NCBI GenBank assembly: GCA_015680685.1
Contig: MNCI01022386.1
Location: 381,787 to 445,786, forward strand
Origin: Gnetum montanum
Taxonomy: Eukaryota > Streptophyta > Gnetopsida > Gnetales > Gnetaceae
Direction of reading: 5' to 3'
DNA: 64,000 nt
In this document: in pieces, positions 1 to 11,552 of the stretch
Layout of the letters: each line of letters opens with the position of its first letter
Numbering within the stretch: position 1 is the first letter of the stretch
Notes under the pieces: generated by a model
Told to the model about the DNA's origin: nothing
Seen by the model: only the letters and a program-made list of their open reading frames with translations
Database searches by the model: none
Translations under genes and position numbers: made by a program

Positions 1-2073
1 GATTTCCCCATGATTTTGGGTGTTGCCATTGTTGATATTGTTCATTTGGTTGTGGTGGAGTTCCACTTGGATAATACGTCAAGGGTTGGTGGAACTACCT
101 TGGATTACCCTAAGGGTACGGTAACCTTCAGGGTGCTTGCCGTCTGTTTAATCATGGGTTTAGTGCATACACCCCAGACTCTTGCAGATGTGACATTGTT
201 GGGCAACATCCTTTAGGATGATCATATTGGCATATCTCACATCCACCATCATTGTCTGTGTTTGAATCCACAACCTCCTCAATGACGACAACTTTGCCCT
301 TACCCTTGTTACGTGCATATTCAACTTCTTTCTTTTTGCTTTTCTCTTGATCACTACCCTGCTCTCTAGACTCCTCTACTATTTTTAGAATGGTTTGAAA
401 TTTATCATCTAGGGAATTCCACATTTGATCTACCTTTACTGATATTTCTGATGCAAATTTTTGAATGGACAAAGTCTTCCTATTCACCATCTCTTCAAGT
501 GATGACTCTTCTTCATCTTCACAAAATTTAACTTCCTTCTTTCAGAGGGAAGGATCTCTGTTGTATTCCTTTACACTTTCTCTTTTCCTTAACTCACCTT
601 CCTCTTTGGCAACTTGCTCCAAAAATCTTTGTATTTGATGGGCTTTGAGCTCAGATAACCTTCCTTGGGCATAAGTCCCAAGGGTTCTTCGTGCCTCGTA
701 CCTAAGCCCATCTACAAGATGGCGTAGTTGTTCCCTTTGCAAGTAACCATGGCCAGGGCAACGATGTAATAATGCATAATATCAGCCCATGGCAGCATCC
801 AAGGGGTCATGTTTTCCTTGTTTCCATCCTTGGATTTGCTTACGCATGTTGGACACTCAGGAGTACGTTTGATACTTATCGTTGAACAACTCCAACATGG
901 TACTCCATTGACGAATGGATTTCGGTTCTAAGGATTGGTACCAGCTTTCTGCTTCCTTGATCAGTGTCCATGGAAACAACTTTAGTTGTTGCCACTTGTT
1001 TTCTATATTTTGCAAGGCACATGCATCATGAAACACTTGTAGATGGTTTTAAGGATTAGCATTGTATCCCCCTTCAAATCGTGGGATGTTGTTCATGTCT
1101 AGTCTTTTGATCCTACTATCCTTTTGGTGCATTGTTGGAATCCTAATGGCCTCTGTTATATGTAACATACTTCAGGTGGCGAGTAGGGGTTCGTTGTGAT
1201 CGTATTGTCTATGGCATCTATGATGCCTATGCTATTCCCTACTCTCCCTTTTTTCATGATGTGTTTCCCTGGAATGCCCTCATCCCCTTTCTTGATTGTT
1301 TTGTCTATGATCTCTGTTTTGCTTACCATTTTTCTCATGACCTTTCCCTTTGCAATTGCATTTAGATCCCAAAGGAGAGGGGGAAGGAAATGATGAAGGT
1401 GAAGAGGAAGGAGGACTGGCACCGTGGAGGTGTCTGTCACTTTCTCTTTGGTGGTCGCAGCCTCAGTCGTGGTTATGATTGGACTGTCCATCGTTGTCAT
1501 GCGTTCATGTTCCTTTTTCAAACCCTTTATGTCCATTGGTATTAGAACATGGGTTATGAATGGTTGAGTGAAGATTCTAATACACAACTCCTTGACCAAA
1601 GTCAATGAGAGGAACATCGTTATGTGGAAAACCTCCTGAGGCAGGTTCACCACCCTCATTTTCACTTATGACATACAGGACATCTTGAGACCACTTTTCC
1701 TTCATAGATTTGTAATGTCTCTCTTGTTGTAGGTCCCTTTGACGGTGTGCCTTTGTGGGTTGATAATCTCTCGAATCTTGTTCATGCACAACGTACTTCG
1801 ATTGTAAGTGTTGCATACTAATTTGTGTGAGAGCACGAAGAAGCATGCTTGGGATTGAGCGATTGGGGGGTAACACTATGTTACCTTCTAAATGCCACCA
1901 ATGCAGTTGTTCATCCTAGTGGAGGATAAAAGTAAAGTTTGGTATATACTCATCAGGATGAATGTATACCAAGCAAAATTGTTGGGCCACTGGCGAATTA
2001 TCCTGTACATTGTGCCTCTGATTGTTCATGGTGTCAGACCTAGGTGGTGAAGCACTCTCATCAGAAGAAGGAG
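1..2073 (-). pseudogene. Degenerate gag of element A
   Basis: The gag-like reading starts at an ATG at 2071-2073 (MTPSS...) and is broken by stops and frameshifts. Recognisable blocks in order are: a start block with a CAC-TAG-GAT in place of the CAC-CAG-GAT seen in element H; a Ser-rich and basic Arg/His-rich stretch (about 1400-1160); a Retrotrans_gag-like helical domain (about 1100-700, including HLVDGLRYEARRTLGTYAQG on the minus strand); a charged coiled-coil-like segment; and a cysteine/histidine motif CEICQYDHPKGC at about 250-205, which resembles a variant zinc knuckle. In a working element Gag would package the RNA. The piece is not functional as read. Confidence 0.8.
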
Positions 2074-2195
2074 TCATAATTGATTATTTAGTGTGCAATA
2101 CTCTCTTTTCGATGATTGTAGGACAACTAACCCTAAGGGTTCGTTCCAACGATAGAAAGATTTCCTAAGTTCTAATCAACGCACAAATAACAAAG

Positions 2196-2213
2196 TCCTC
2201 GACAACGACACCA
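2196..2213 (-). other. tRNA-Asp primer-binding site, element A
   Basis: The minus strand reads TGGTGTCGTTGTCGAGGA, 1 nt after the LTR end. It matches the complement of plant tRNA-Asp 3' end (TGGCGCCGTTGCCGGGGA) except for changes that are mostly C to T or G to A. It marks the minus-strand cDNA start and fixes the orientation. Confidence 0.85.
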
Positions 2214-2214
2214 A

Positions 2215-3063
2215 TGATGAGCGGCGAGGTACCCCTATGCCCAACCATACGAATATGAGTGTTTACGTGCGATTCGGTCGAACTCCAAGGACTAAGTGCT
2301 TATGCGCTTGCATAGAACAAGGACGGGTTATGCAATTTTTGTCTTCCCAAGCTTACTTGTAAGGCACGATTGTGTGGTTAAGTAAACTTGAGGTATATAA
2401 TTTTTATGCTTTTTTATGTTTTATGTTCCTGGTGCTTAAAGGGAAGAAATGAAATAATTTAATAACTAATTTGATTTGACTAATTAACTATTCTCTAACC
2501 AGTCCTAACACCAGCATTCGTTCCCACTTCCTGAACACATCTTGAACCAATGTAACACTACTAGGATTACCAAACGCTAGTCGTTACTGGATTACCAAGT
2601 GTTCCACGTATGCTTGAAGTGGTTGTACTGAGTGTGCTTACTTGTTGAAAATTAAAAAACATCAATTAACTAATGAAAGCGTTAAATAACTATAAATAAC
2701 ATTAAATGCACTAAATAAGCTATTATGAATGTTGCAAGGTTTATCACAAAGTTCATCTTTATTTCCAAACACAAGGTGTGCTTAGGTACACAATGCTCGA
2801 ACAAAGATTCATTTACTTTATGACTCCTACTATGGGCACTCAGAAATAATTCTAACTCTAGAAAGGGAAAACTACAAGAGTTCAGGTAAGGGACTAAGAA
2901 AACTACTCTTGAAACCAAGTGCCTCGGTCTCTTATTTATAGGCAACGAGATAGGTTCCGATATCGGGTGTCTGATATTGCTTGGCTTTCGATATCGTGGA
3001 TGCAATATTACAGGCTCCGATATCGCAGACCCGATATCATGGTCCCGATATCACAGCTCATCA
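2215..3063 (-). repeat. 5' LTR of element A
   Basis: This 849-bp LTR begins TGATGAGC and ends GCTCATCA on the minus strand. The U3 holds a 14-bp-spaced GATATC array (2959-3052), followed by a TATAAATA box at 2940-2933. A polyadenylation-like AATAAAGATG lies near 2765-2755. The PBS follows directly, so this is a 5' LTR. The single copy in the window means its age cannot be read from LTR divergence. Confidence 0.9.
2959..3052 (-). repeat. U3 palindrome array, GATATC type, 14-bp spacing
   Basis: Six-bp cores start at 2959, 2973, 2990, 3004, 3019, 3033 and 3047. Five are exact GATATC, one is GATATT and one is AATATT. Spacings are 14, 17, 14, 15, 14 and 14 bp. The array lies between the LTR start and the TATA box at 2933-2940, where an enhancer would sit. 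The binding factor is unknown. Confidence 0.8.
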
Positions 3064-3645
3064 GTTTGCATACATGTTCATTTCCTATGTTTAAGCATTT
3101 AAGGGTTTAATGAAGTTTGAAGGTTGTTGCAAGGAATTGGTTATGTCTCCTTGACAATTTTCTCCAAGTGTTTGACTTTACTCCCAATTTTTTCTTGTGT
3201 TTCTAATCTTAGTTTGGTTCAATTTGCATGCTTCATGTATGCTTTCATGTTTAGGGTTTATTCCTCTTTCATGCATTTGAAGTTGTACACTCCCTTTGTT
3301 GTTGGAGCAAGAATGAAGCTATCTAGCTTAAATTCCAAGCAGAACTAAAGCTTCCCAAAGTGTTTAGCATGTTTGGGTTAAAATCCCATAAAGTATGATG
3401 TGTCTTTATAAGGGCTTTAGTCAAAGCATGTTTCTCTTAACCCAAACTCATGTTGCTTGCATGTTTCCTTTAAATCTAATGTTCTAAAATTATAAATTTG
3501 GCCTGTATTTGTCTTCCTTCAAAGTTTGAAGCATAATTATGAAGATTTGAACCCTTAAATGTTAAATTCAATCTTGTTCGGATCATTTTCCTACCATACT
3601 CCACCATGATTGGGCATCTTGAAATTCATCTCTTTCAAGCACTCA

Positions 3646-3815
3646 ACCACTTCATGCCCAAGTCACATTTAGATCTAGCTCACACTCAACTTGCATCCTA
3701 CTCACACTCATACCCTCTTCGTGCCTAAGTCATGCTTAGATCTAGCTCACACTCATAGCCACTTCATGCCCTAGTCACACTAGATCTAGCTCACACTCAA
3801 CTTGCATCCTACTGA
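3646..3815. repeat. Three-copy imperfect tandem repeat
   Basis: Three units of about 45-65 bp share the core TTCATGCCC-AGTCAC followed by TAGATCTAGCTCACACTCA. Units begin near 3650, 3716 and 3760. Units 1 and 3 also share ACTTGCATCCTACT after the core. Non-coding; function unknown. Confidence 0.7.
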
Positions 3816-6355
3816 CATTTGTCTTGGTTTTTCATTTTTATTTATAGTGCAACCTTTTCTCAATTGGAATGACCTTGTTATTAACTCACACAGGACATTT
3901 GGAGCTCACCGCAATTCATGACTACCTCACAACACATTGTTTTAAAGTTTGCTATAGATTGCAACCTACAACACCATTGGTCAACTTGCATCCCTTTGTT
4001 TTTGACAAACTATGACTTGCAGTCTACTAGCCATCCAATCATAGTCACTACTCCGACCAAGCAAAATTTGTAGGCTATGTAGTAAGGTTGCAATCGCACA
4101 TTTAGGCTTCTCAAGGTTTAAGACCTTCAATTTGCTACATAGCTAAACCGTCCACACATTTGCCATGCCTCTTAAAATAGACTTCAATTCAAAAAAAAAA
4201 AAAAACTATTTATTTGTTGCTATTATTCATCATTTATGATGCAAAATTAGTAAAGCATGAATTCAATCTCATCATTTGAGAGTTGAAACAAAAAAATGGC
4301 TCAAATTTCATCCTAAAGAATGAATATGTCAATTATGCAATACGAATAACATTGAAGATTAACTTATTTCCCTACAATACTTTGCATGGAAGAACCTTAG
4401 ACATCGATGAAATATTATAATTGCAAATTTGGTTTGCCTATTCTAAATGTTACCAAGAATACTTGATAAATTTCTTAATAATGTTTTAAAAACTCATATA
4501 TATTTCTAGTGTTTGATAAATTCGAAGGATTTATATATGAAATAAAATTTCACTTTTAATTATTCTAAGTATTTACCTCCATTTCATTTATTATAAGCGC
4601 TTACATTAAAATCAATTTGCACATCCTACAACAACGAGCTATTACGACCAAATATATGCTATTCCCTCCTAAGCGGACCAACATATTTCTAATTCATAAA
4701 AGAATTAAGAAAAGGAAAATATCTCGAAGTTTTATTGAAGCTACAGCCAAGAGACACCGGACTCAAATGTTTTGATTCAAACTATTATGAACAAGCAAGC
4801 AAATTGTCATGTGCACAGCTTAGCAGTACATTGCATGATATTGCAAACGATGAAGAGCAGTTTAATGATATTTTACGGTGGATATTGAATCTGTGTCGAG
4901 TCACCAGTTCATGAATTCAAGCAGAGGACATCTTAAATGATGAAACCCAAACAGAATAAAAAGGGAATCAGAAATAGTGGACCCGATGGCTCTGAAGATT
5001 TATCTGGATAAAACTTTGAAACTGAAAGAAAAAATAATAGAAATGGTGGCCCCATGACTGAAGATTTTGTGGAAACAATTAATGGAATAGCTGAAACCAA
5101 ACAATAATAATAAAAAACAAACAGCACGAACCAAACACGCTCTTAAGTGATGAAGAGGCTGGAAATTTACAGTCAAGTTGCCCAAATATGGGTGCCGGCC
5201 CTTACTATATGATTTGTTTTTCTGGAAAATCGTAGAGATGGCTACTTTGCTGTATATCTATGCTCGGGCGAAATCTGAAATTGCAACCTGGTGATGAAGA
5301 ACAATCATTTTAAATAGCAATTCTTCACTTCTAAATAATGAAAAAACTGTCAAGTTGGGAGTTAAAATTGCATTCAGTGTTGGGTATGGCATACCTAACA
5401 GAAAATTGCTGATGATGTGAAAGACGGTCCAAGTGAAAGAATGATGACATAGTCTACCCTTCGGCAATTTAATTATAATGCAAGCCAGTGCCGTCGGGAA
5501 TCTCGAAAGAGGAAGCTCAATTGGTACAACAAAAATGAGTAATACCGTTTAAATGATTTAAGTGACCAGTTAGCAATCATGGTTAACCAAGCTACAGAAT
5601 TAATCAGAGGCTCCTCAATGAGGACAAAGAGGTTAATTGGTCGCCTAATGCCGATGGTAAAAATTGAAAATGGAACAAAGTCCGTGGGAAAACAGGCAAT
5701 GATAATAAGTAAGACGGAAAACCTCAAGCATCTCAAAAAATTCTGGAAAAAAAAAAATATTTAAAGCAATGATTGTAACCAATTCATTACTGGACTGGAA
5801 ACTGGAAAGTAAATAATTCTGCCCGGATGTGAGAGGAGGGACGCGTTCAAAAACCATGCCAAATCCTAACATGGTTGTTGAATTTGGAAGATCAAAGCAT
5901 AGAAAGAACATTAGAAAAACAAGGCAATTTACTCAACACTTGAAATCTGCTCTACTTTCTTTCTTACTTGATGCAACTTGACTCACTGATTATTGGGCAG
6001 AAATGACAAAATCATCGAAGTAGCAAATTTGGCTGGCTATGGATGCTACCTGTGTATGATTGAGACAGTTTAAACTTGGAGTACCGCAATAGCATCCAAG
6101 AAACTGTGTTCTTCGAATTAGAACGCAGTTCAATAATTAGCACTCTCTGAATTAGTAATAATTAGAAAAATAAGAATGCCGAGAGGTACTTTGTTGTAAT
6201 TACGCTGCTCTGTTTGCATAGAGTTTGTTGCTTTGAATATTTCGTCTCTGTCATTTGCTCTGGGAAAACGGTCGCTTCTTCTTTTTCGGATAAAGCATCC
6301 GGACCTTGGGAGTCGAAACGATTCTCCTGAGGAGTCTTGAGTATTGGCTGTGAAA

Positions 6356-6502
6356 GTGCACCCCTGGATAATCCTTCTTCCTTGGACCCCAAGATGACAG
6401 ATGCTGAAGCCATTGAGACGCTATCAAGAATCCTCAAAATTAAAAAAGGGACTCCAAACCCAATTTTGGGGTCTGAAGAAGAAGGATTATCTAGGGGTAC
6501 AT
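6356..6502. repeat. Imperfect inverted repeat with 67-nt loop
   Basis: The arms at 6356-6395 and 6463-6502 are reverse complements over 40 bp with 33 matches. All seven differences are transitions. The centre of each arm includes GAAGAAGGATTAT or its complement. A transcript would fold into a hairpin of the size range of small-RNA precursors or of a short inverted duplication. There are no flanking signs of a transposon. Confidence 0.7.
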
Positions 6503-6661
6503 CTCAGCAAAAGATATATTTTTTTCTTTTAATTCTTTGCTAACGCTGTGAGCCGAAATTATCTTAGATTCAATTTTGCTTTGGGCATTTCTATGATTAA
6601 GATTAAAACAATAATAACAATGATTCAGGAGCGTAGCATAAGATATGAGATTTTTGCAGGA

Positions 6662-6722
6662 AAGTCTTTTCTTTAACATTAACATCAGATTTTTTGCACC
6701 AAGTCTTTTCTTTAACATTAAC
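6662..6722. repeat. Two exact 22-bp direct repeats
   Basis: The sequence AAGTCTTTTCTTTAACATTA plus AC occurs at 6662-6683 and again at 6701-6722. A second loose direct pair (CAAAAGACTCC...ATAACTTCCTCA) follows near 6796-6866. This looks like local tandem duplication in intergenic DNA. Confidence 0.6.
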
Positions 6723-7301
6723 CTTTGGCAAGTCTGTTGTTGTTTTTGAATATCAAGTTTTACACAAAGGTGCGGAGGTGGTTGCACATGGAAACCTCAA
6801 AAGACTCCTTACCAATAACTTCCTCATAGCAAAAATATCAAAAGACTCCATGCTAATAACTTCCTCAATCTCGGCAGCAAAAATGTGATGGAAATCATAT
6901 AAATTCAATACAAACTAGCAGAAGGTCAAAATTCTCAGTTTTTACAAAATCGGCAAAAAGAAAAATTGGAAACCAAGTTTAATTTGTGATACCCAAAATA
7001 TTTTGACCCAATTTTGAAAAACTGACATAGGAGGAATTCTGCTTCTAAACAAATTGCTTCTAAACAAAAGCTCTAAACACGGTCGTATGAACAGAAATCT
7101 CTCACATTCAAAACACATTTCCTATACCGCTGACACAAACATTTCCGCAGTAATTTCATAATGTAATAAACTACGAGGGGTTAAAAACAGCTTCATTTCA
7201 TATTATCAGGCAGGCCATTTCAAATTGTTCATCTATATATAAGTTGCTGTAGATCTTCTGATTTTCTTTCAGAAGCAGAAAAATATTTAAGAGTTAAAAA
7301 C

Positions 7302-7851
7302 CTAATCTTCCAGAAGCTGATTAATACGGGAGGGGATATGAGCCTCATAATCTTCGAGACGGCCTGCAACGGAACCATTTTTCCAGCGAATAAGCGTAGG
7401 CAAACCCTTGAGGTTGAAGCGCTCGTCAATTCGCCATGGATGGCTAGGGTTTCTCCACGTGGGCCTGTCCCCTGCATACGCCCTCAGTAACACCACATCT
7501 TTCGCTGTTTTCTCCAGAATTTCATAAATCACCGGCTCCGCCCTGCGGCAATCTGCAAACCAAAAACAATCAATCCCCACTCTAACTAAACTGAAACTAC
7601 ACGAAAACCTTGACACTTAAAACGCTGCAGATGAACAAAATTTTCCCAGAAAGCAATATGAAATCTAAACACTGCTGCTGGCGGAAATGGAGGGTCTGAG
7701 GAAGTTATGAACCAGGGCACCAGCTTTGGCCTGTTGAGGTGTCATTATCGGCCAAGAATAAAATCAGTTTGGTGTGATTTTGATTGGATTGAATGGATTC
7801 CAACGCCGCTGAAAATGTGAGAGGCGTAGCGTCCGCCTGCGTGTAGCCCAT
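7302..7851 (-). CDS. Thioredoxin-like protein of the Clot/TXNDC17 type, two exons
   Basis: Exon 1 runs 7851-7713 and exon 2 runs 7552-7302 with a TAG stop; the intron is 7712-7553 (160 nt, GT donor, TTTGCAG acceptor). Splicing gives 129 residues, near the usual length for plant Clot proteins. The splice joins the codon for Asp47 and restores the family's signature active site W44-C-P-D-C48. Other family features are RRAEPVIYE after the active site, AYAGDRPTWR (72-80) and the cis-proline in GLPTLIRW (96-103). Family members are cytosolic thioredoxin-related oxidoreductases that reduce disulfides on selected substrates. I chose the Met at 7849-7851; an in-frame Met at 7885-7887 would add 12 residues. 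No stop or frameshift is seen, so this looks like a live host gene, although transcription is not shown. Element B is inserted 498 bp upstream of the start. Confidence 0.9.
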
Positions 7852-8348
7852 GCTGCTGCCTCTCTTCTGCGCGCACAGACAGACCAAGTTTTGGATATTT
7901 TTCAGCGAAGAAATGATCTTACAGCTTTGCTTGAAATAAGCAGGCCTTCAAAATACAAAGCAAGGAATTTTCAAACTCGTCTATGAGAACCAAGGGTGCT
8001 ACGGGACGTACACTAGCATTGTTGCGGTTAAGGATGGCATCAAAATGGTCCTGATAAATTTGTACCTTGGTTAGAGGATGGAAGAGAGAGAAATGTTTGT
8101 ACAAAAATTGTTACATAAAGGTATACATAATGGAGATAGAATAAAGACACTCCTTTCTATAAAATGTTTTTTTATTTTATTTATGACATATTAGAGAAGA
8201 AAGCTATCATGCCGAGTATGAAAAAGAGAGACAAATATGTTTAATGTAATAATGCTTTGATTGAAATTGATGATATGGTTGACAATTGGTACCATTATTA
8301 AAGAACTTTTTTTTTGGCATGCATGGATACACTGTCATTGTTGTCACT
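7852..8348 (-). promoter_or_regulatory. Presumed 5' flank and promoter of the Clot-like gene
   Basis: This 497-bp stretch separates the gene start from the outer end of element B. On the minus strand it has a pyrimidine run (CATTTCTCTCTCTTCC, near 8098-8083), like the Y-patch of plant core promoters. I see no clear TATA box at a fixed distance. It contains no other gene. Assignment is by position only. Confidence 0.4.
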
Positions 8349-9229
8349 TGATGAGTGGTGAGGTACCTCTACATCCAAGTATACGAATCACAAAGTATTC
8401 ACATGCGATTCAGTCGAATTCCATGAACTCTCTAGTTTTTGGTGCACTAGTCTTCTAAGAAGTGAATCTTACCCTAAAAATCATCCATTGTCTTTCCAAT
8501 TACACTTGTGAAGTATGAAGGTATGATTAAGTGTAATCGAGCCATATGATTTTTATCATTTTATGTTTTATGATTTGATGCTTAAAGAGAGATGAAGTGA
8601 TTTAATGACTAATCTAATTTAACTAACTAACTTGTCTCTAACTAGTCCTAACATAAGCATATGGTTCTACTTTCTGTACATGTCCTAAACCCACATATTC
8701 ACTACTAGGTTACCAAGCACTATGCTACTGGGCACATCAAGCAATAACGTTGTTGGGATTACCAAGCAAATACGTGTTATGCTCGAAGCAATCGTACTTA
8801 TGTATTTAATCTATTTAGCTTATCTCACTTAATTAGCTTAATTACTAAAAATATTAAATAAACAATTAAAAGCATTAAATGCATGTATAAATATCTAAAC
8901 TATCCAGAATGTTGCAAGGTTGATCAAGAAGCTCATCTTTATTGCTGTACACATTGCCATGCTCAAGTACAACAATGCTCGAATAAAAATCCATACACTT
9001 AATGACTCTAGTTGTAGGCACTCGAGGAAATATTCTAACTTTCAAAATAGAAAAAACTACAAGAGCTTCACTACACTATGACTAACTGATGCCATAAATG
9101 AGACTGGTGAGCACATATTTATAGGCAAGAAAAAACCTTACATCGATGGGGCCTAGTCGATGCATGAAACGATGCGTCGATGGGCCCAATTGACAAGGCC
9201 TAGTCAACACAACCATCTGCGACCTATCA
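8349..9229 (-). repeat. 3' LTR of element B
   Basis: This 881-bp LTR reads TGATAGGTC...CTCATCA on the minus strand, with the start eroded from TGATGAG. The polypurine side (TATCCCCATGACTG, plus strand 9230 onward) shows it is a 3' LTR. U3 holds cores of the ATCGAT/GTCAAC type at about 9142, 9156, 9168, 9176, 9189 and 9203. TATAAATA is at 9123-9116 and AATAAAGATG near 8945-8936. The outer side has no PBS and borders unique DNA. Confidence 0.85.
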
Positions 9230-9464
9230 TATCCCCATGACTGCATGAAAACTTGTTTTTGAGTTTCTTTACAAAATTGGAAAGGTATGGGATTATTAAC
9301 TAATACTAGACTTAACAAATTGACTTAACAAAATTAAGTACCCGAGTATATGAATCAACACATTACAGAAATTGCGATGTTCATAACATAAAATTGAACA
9401 CCATGACATGACTCTGCAAAATCAAACAACACGTCCTCTAATGCTGTGAAGTTGGTTGGGAAGA

Positions 9465-10647
9465 TCAAACAGTCTTAGGTAGTGGAGGTTCCTGAGGTTT
9501 TGAAGAACATTTACCAACTTTTGGTGCGTGCGGTAGTTGAGGTGACTATGGCTATTCAACTGTTGCTACAACTTCTAGTGGAAGGCAAAAAATATCCAGT
9601 ATTGCTTTCATTTTCTCCTCTTTACTCCTGGGATTGTGCATGGTCCATGTAGCTTCACCAATATGGGCCAGAGTGGGCACATCCCAAGGACAAGGAATTG
9701 CTGGAAGTAACTCCTTTGATGAACTATGCAGCAAATTGCTTGTGTTTGATATCGAATGTCTTGACTATGTTCTATAGCTCCTGGTAATCATTCATTTTCT
9801 TGGCTAGGTTCTCGGTAGTTGATCGTTGATCTGTAAATCGTGCCCTGAGAACCTTGAGTTCAGTGTTTACCATCTCAAACTTTAGCTTGGTGTCCTTATG
9901 GTGCTTGAACTTGGCCTTGTACAGTAAGTACGAGCTGGCCACTTACTTTTCAAGTTTTAATCATGGTCATTTGGCAATCAGCATTACTAGGTTTACATAG
10001 TGAAGATTGGCCAGTTCCATATACTTTGTCATTTCTTCAATTTGCAACTCTTTCAGGAAAATCTCCGCTCTATTATAGACATCTACTCCATTAATGATGG
10101 ACTGCCACACTTCTCTTCCTTGCTAGAGTTTCTAGAGGGCCTCATTTACTTTTGCCTTGGCCATTTGAATGTGCTTCTCATTCACTTCCTTCTATAGGCC
10201 AACCTGATCTTTATCGTAATTCTTGACTCTTTCAAATTTAAGAGCCTCACTTTTCTAGATGGCAATCTCAATGCTAGAGTTTTGGTGTAAGGCTTGGACC
10301 TCATCCATAGATAGATTACAATTCTCTATGACCAATTTCCTTAACTCTATGTTTACCCTGGCTAACTATTCCTACTGTTGATGAATGAATTCCTACATTT
10401 GTTTCTTTTGTGCATCAACATTACATAGGTAATGATTTTTGGTGGTTAGTGATTCATTTTCTTGGTGCATCTAAACCATGTAGGTTTTTACTTCTGCTAT
10501 GAACTGGTTGAAGATGGCTGTCAGCATTTCCTCCTTAGCTTGTTTTAGTCATTCTTGAAGTTGCTAAAAAGCTTCATCCCTAGTTATTGCTAGGTTGAGG
10601 AGTGCTAGATTAACAAAATGGGCACACAATTTAGCAACTTCTGCAAC
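9465..10647 (-). pseudogene. Third ORF of element B, C-terminal half
   Basis: On the minus strand this aligns by eye with the C-terminal half of the third ORF in element D (about 36690-37910). The clearest shared block is the AHIGEATWT region (9665-9640 here; AHIGDAVWT in D), followed by a Lys/Glu-rich stretch and a Pro-rich tail ending in a stop at 9465. Upstream of it the reading is rich in heptad-like Leu/Glu/Lys, suggesting a long coiled coil. Several stops interrupt it. The N-terminal half lies at 27362-29010 beyond the inserted element C. Function unknown. Confidence 0.7.
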
Positions 10648-11552
10648 TGATGTGCAGCAAGGTATCCCCCCTCCCCCCCCTATGCCCAACCATATGAATC
10701 ATAAGCATTCACGCATAATTCGATATAATTCTGTGGATGGGACTAGTTGTGGCATCTAAATTGTTATGCCTTGATCGTAATTCGTTATCTTCCCACTTGG
10801 ACTAGTAGTAGTTTTGTCACGTATGGTTTATTCTAGAGTAAGGCATATGATTCTTGATGTTGTTTTAGCCTTATGCCACTCCTAACGATAATAAAGAAAT
10901 CATTTGTTTAAAGTAACTAACAATGGAAAGTAAAGTCTAAACTAGCCTATGGGAAATGAGTGTCCATTCCCAACTTGCCATACACATTCTACACCCACAT
11001 ATCCACTACTGAGATTATCAAGTGCTATGCTACTAGGTGAACCAAGCAATAATGCTGCTAGGATTACCAAGTGAATATGTGTTTACACTCAAATCTGGTC
11101 GCGCTCATTCTGCCAATTCATTAACATGCATGGAAATATAAATATTAACTAACTACATAGAATATAAATTGCATTAAAAGTAAATTTAATCTAATTCAAA
11201 GTGCTATAATGAATAAGAATCAATCTCAATCTTATTGCTATTCATGGAATGTGTCTAGGTACATTGCCACTAGAATAAGATGTTATACAACTAACTCAGA
11301 TCCACACTGTGTGCACTTACTGATTGTTCTCTAAGATTGCGGAAGAAAATTGCAAGAGTTAGGCTACTCTATTGACAAAATAATTGCATAAACATGGCTG
11401 TGAGCACATATTTATAGAGGAAAATAGACATGCGTCAACAAGGCCACATCGATGCAATAGATTGCGTTGATGGGGCTGCATCGACAGGGCCTAGTTAACA
11501 TAATAGACTACATCAATAGGGCCTAGTCGACACAACAAACCATATCTCATCA
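10648..11552 (-). repeat. 3' LTR of element C
   Basis: This 905-bp LTR begins TGATGAGATATGG and ends GCACATCA on the minus strand. The adjoining TACCTCCACAACTG (plus, 11553 onward) is the eroded polypurine tract. U3 cores of the ATCGAT/GTCAAC type start at 11434, 11448, 11466, 11480, 11494, 11512 and 11526, spaced 14, 18, 14, 14, 18 and 14 bp. TATAAATA is near 11418-11411. A C-rich expansion lies at 10665-10680, near the LTR end, where sister copies have only five C. Confidence 0.88.

Larger units (their letters stand above)
1..3063 (-). mobile_element. Element A: Athila-like Ty3/gypsy retrotransposon, 5' part
   Basis: Read on the minus strand this is a 5' LTR (3063 to 2215), a tRNA-Asp primer-binding site and a gag region that runs off the window start. 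Pol and the 3' LTR would lie beyond position 1. Its LTR and gag are closest in appearance to elements H and I (GATATC-type U3, gag N-terminus beginning M-[ST]-P-S-S). The sequence after the LTR outer end is GTTTG (3064-3068), but the partner target-site copy is outside the window. Lineage assignment to Athila is inferred from the PBS type and from related copies in this window. Confidence 0.85.
3064..7301. other. Non-transposon intergenic DNA, no recognised gene
   Basis: I find no retrotransposon signature and no convincing coding exon here. ORFs up to about 100 codons occur on both strands but lack family resemblance, and their composition is AT-rich. Local structure is limited to a three-copy tandem repeat (3646-3815), a poly-A run near 4190-4205, an inverted repeat (6356-6502) and short direct repeats (6662-6722). 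The part nearest 7301 is the 3' flank of the Clot-like gene and should contain its 3' UTR; I see no perfect AATAAA on the minus strand there. Confidence 0.55.

Noticed and set aside
2222-2300. tRNA gene
   Set aside because: The tRNA-Asp-like 18-nt matches are primer-binding sites beside LTR ends; no cloverleaf extends from them.
3646-3815. Possible CRISPR-like or regulatory repeat array
   Set aside because: Units are adjacent and imperfect with no unique spacers, and the DNA is plant nuclear. A simple tandem duplication is enough.
4933-5911. Several ORFs of 60-90 codons on both strands
   Set aside because: They overlap each other in different frames, have no recognisable motif, good start context or splice structure, and lie in AT-rich DNA.
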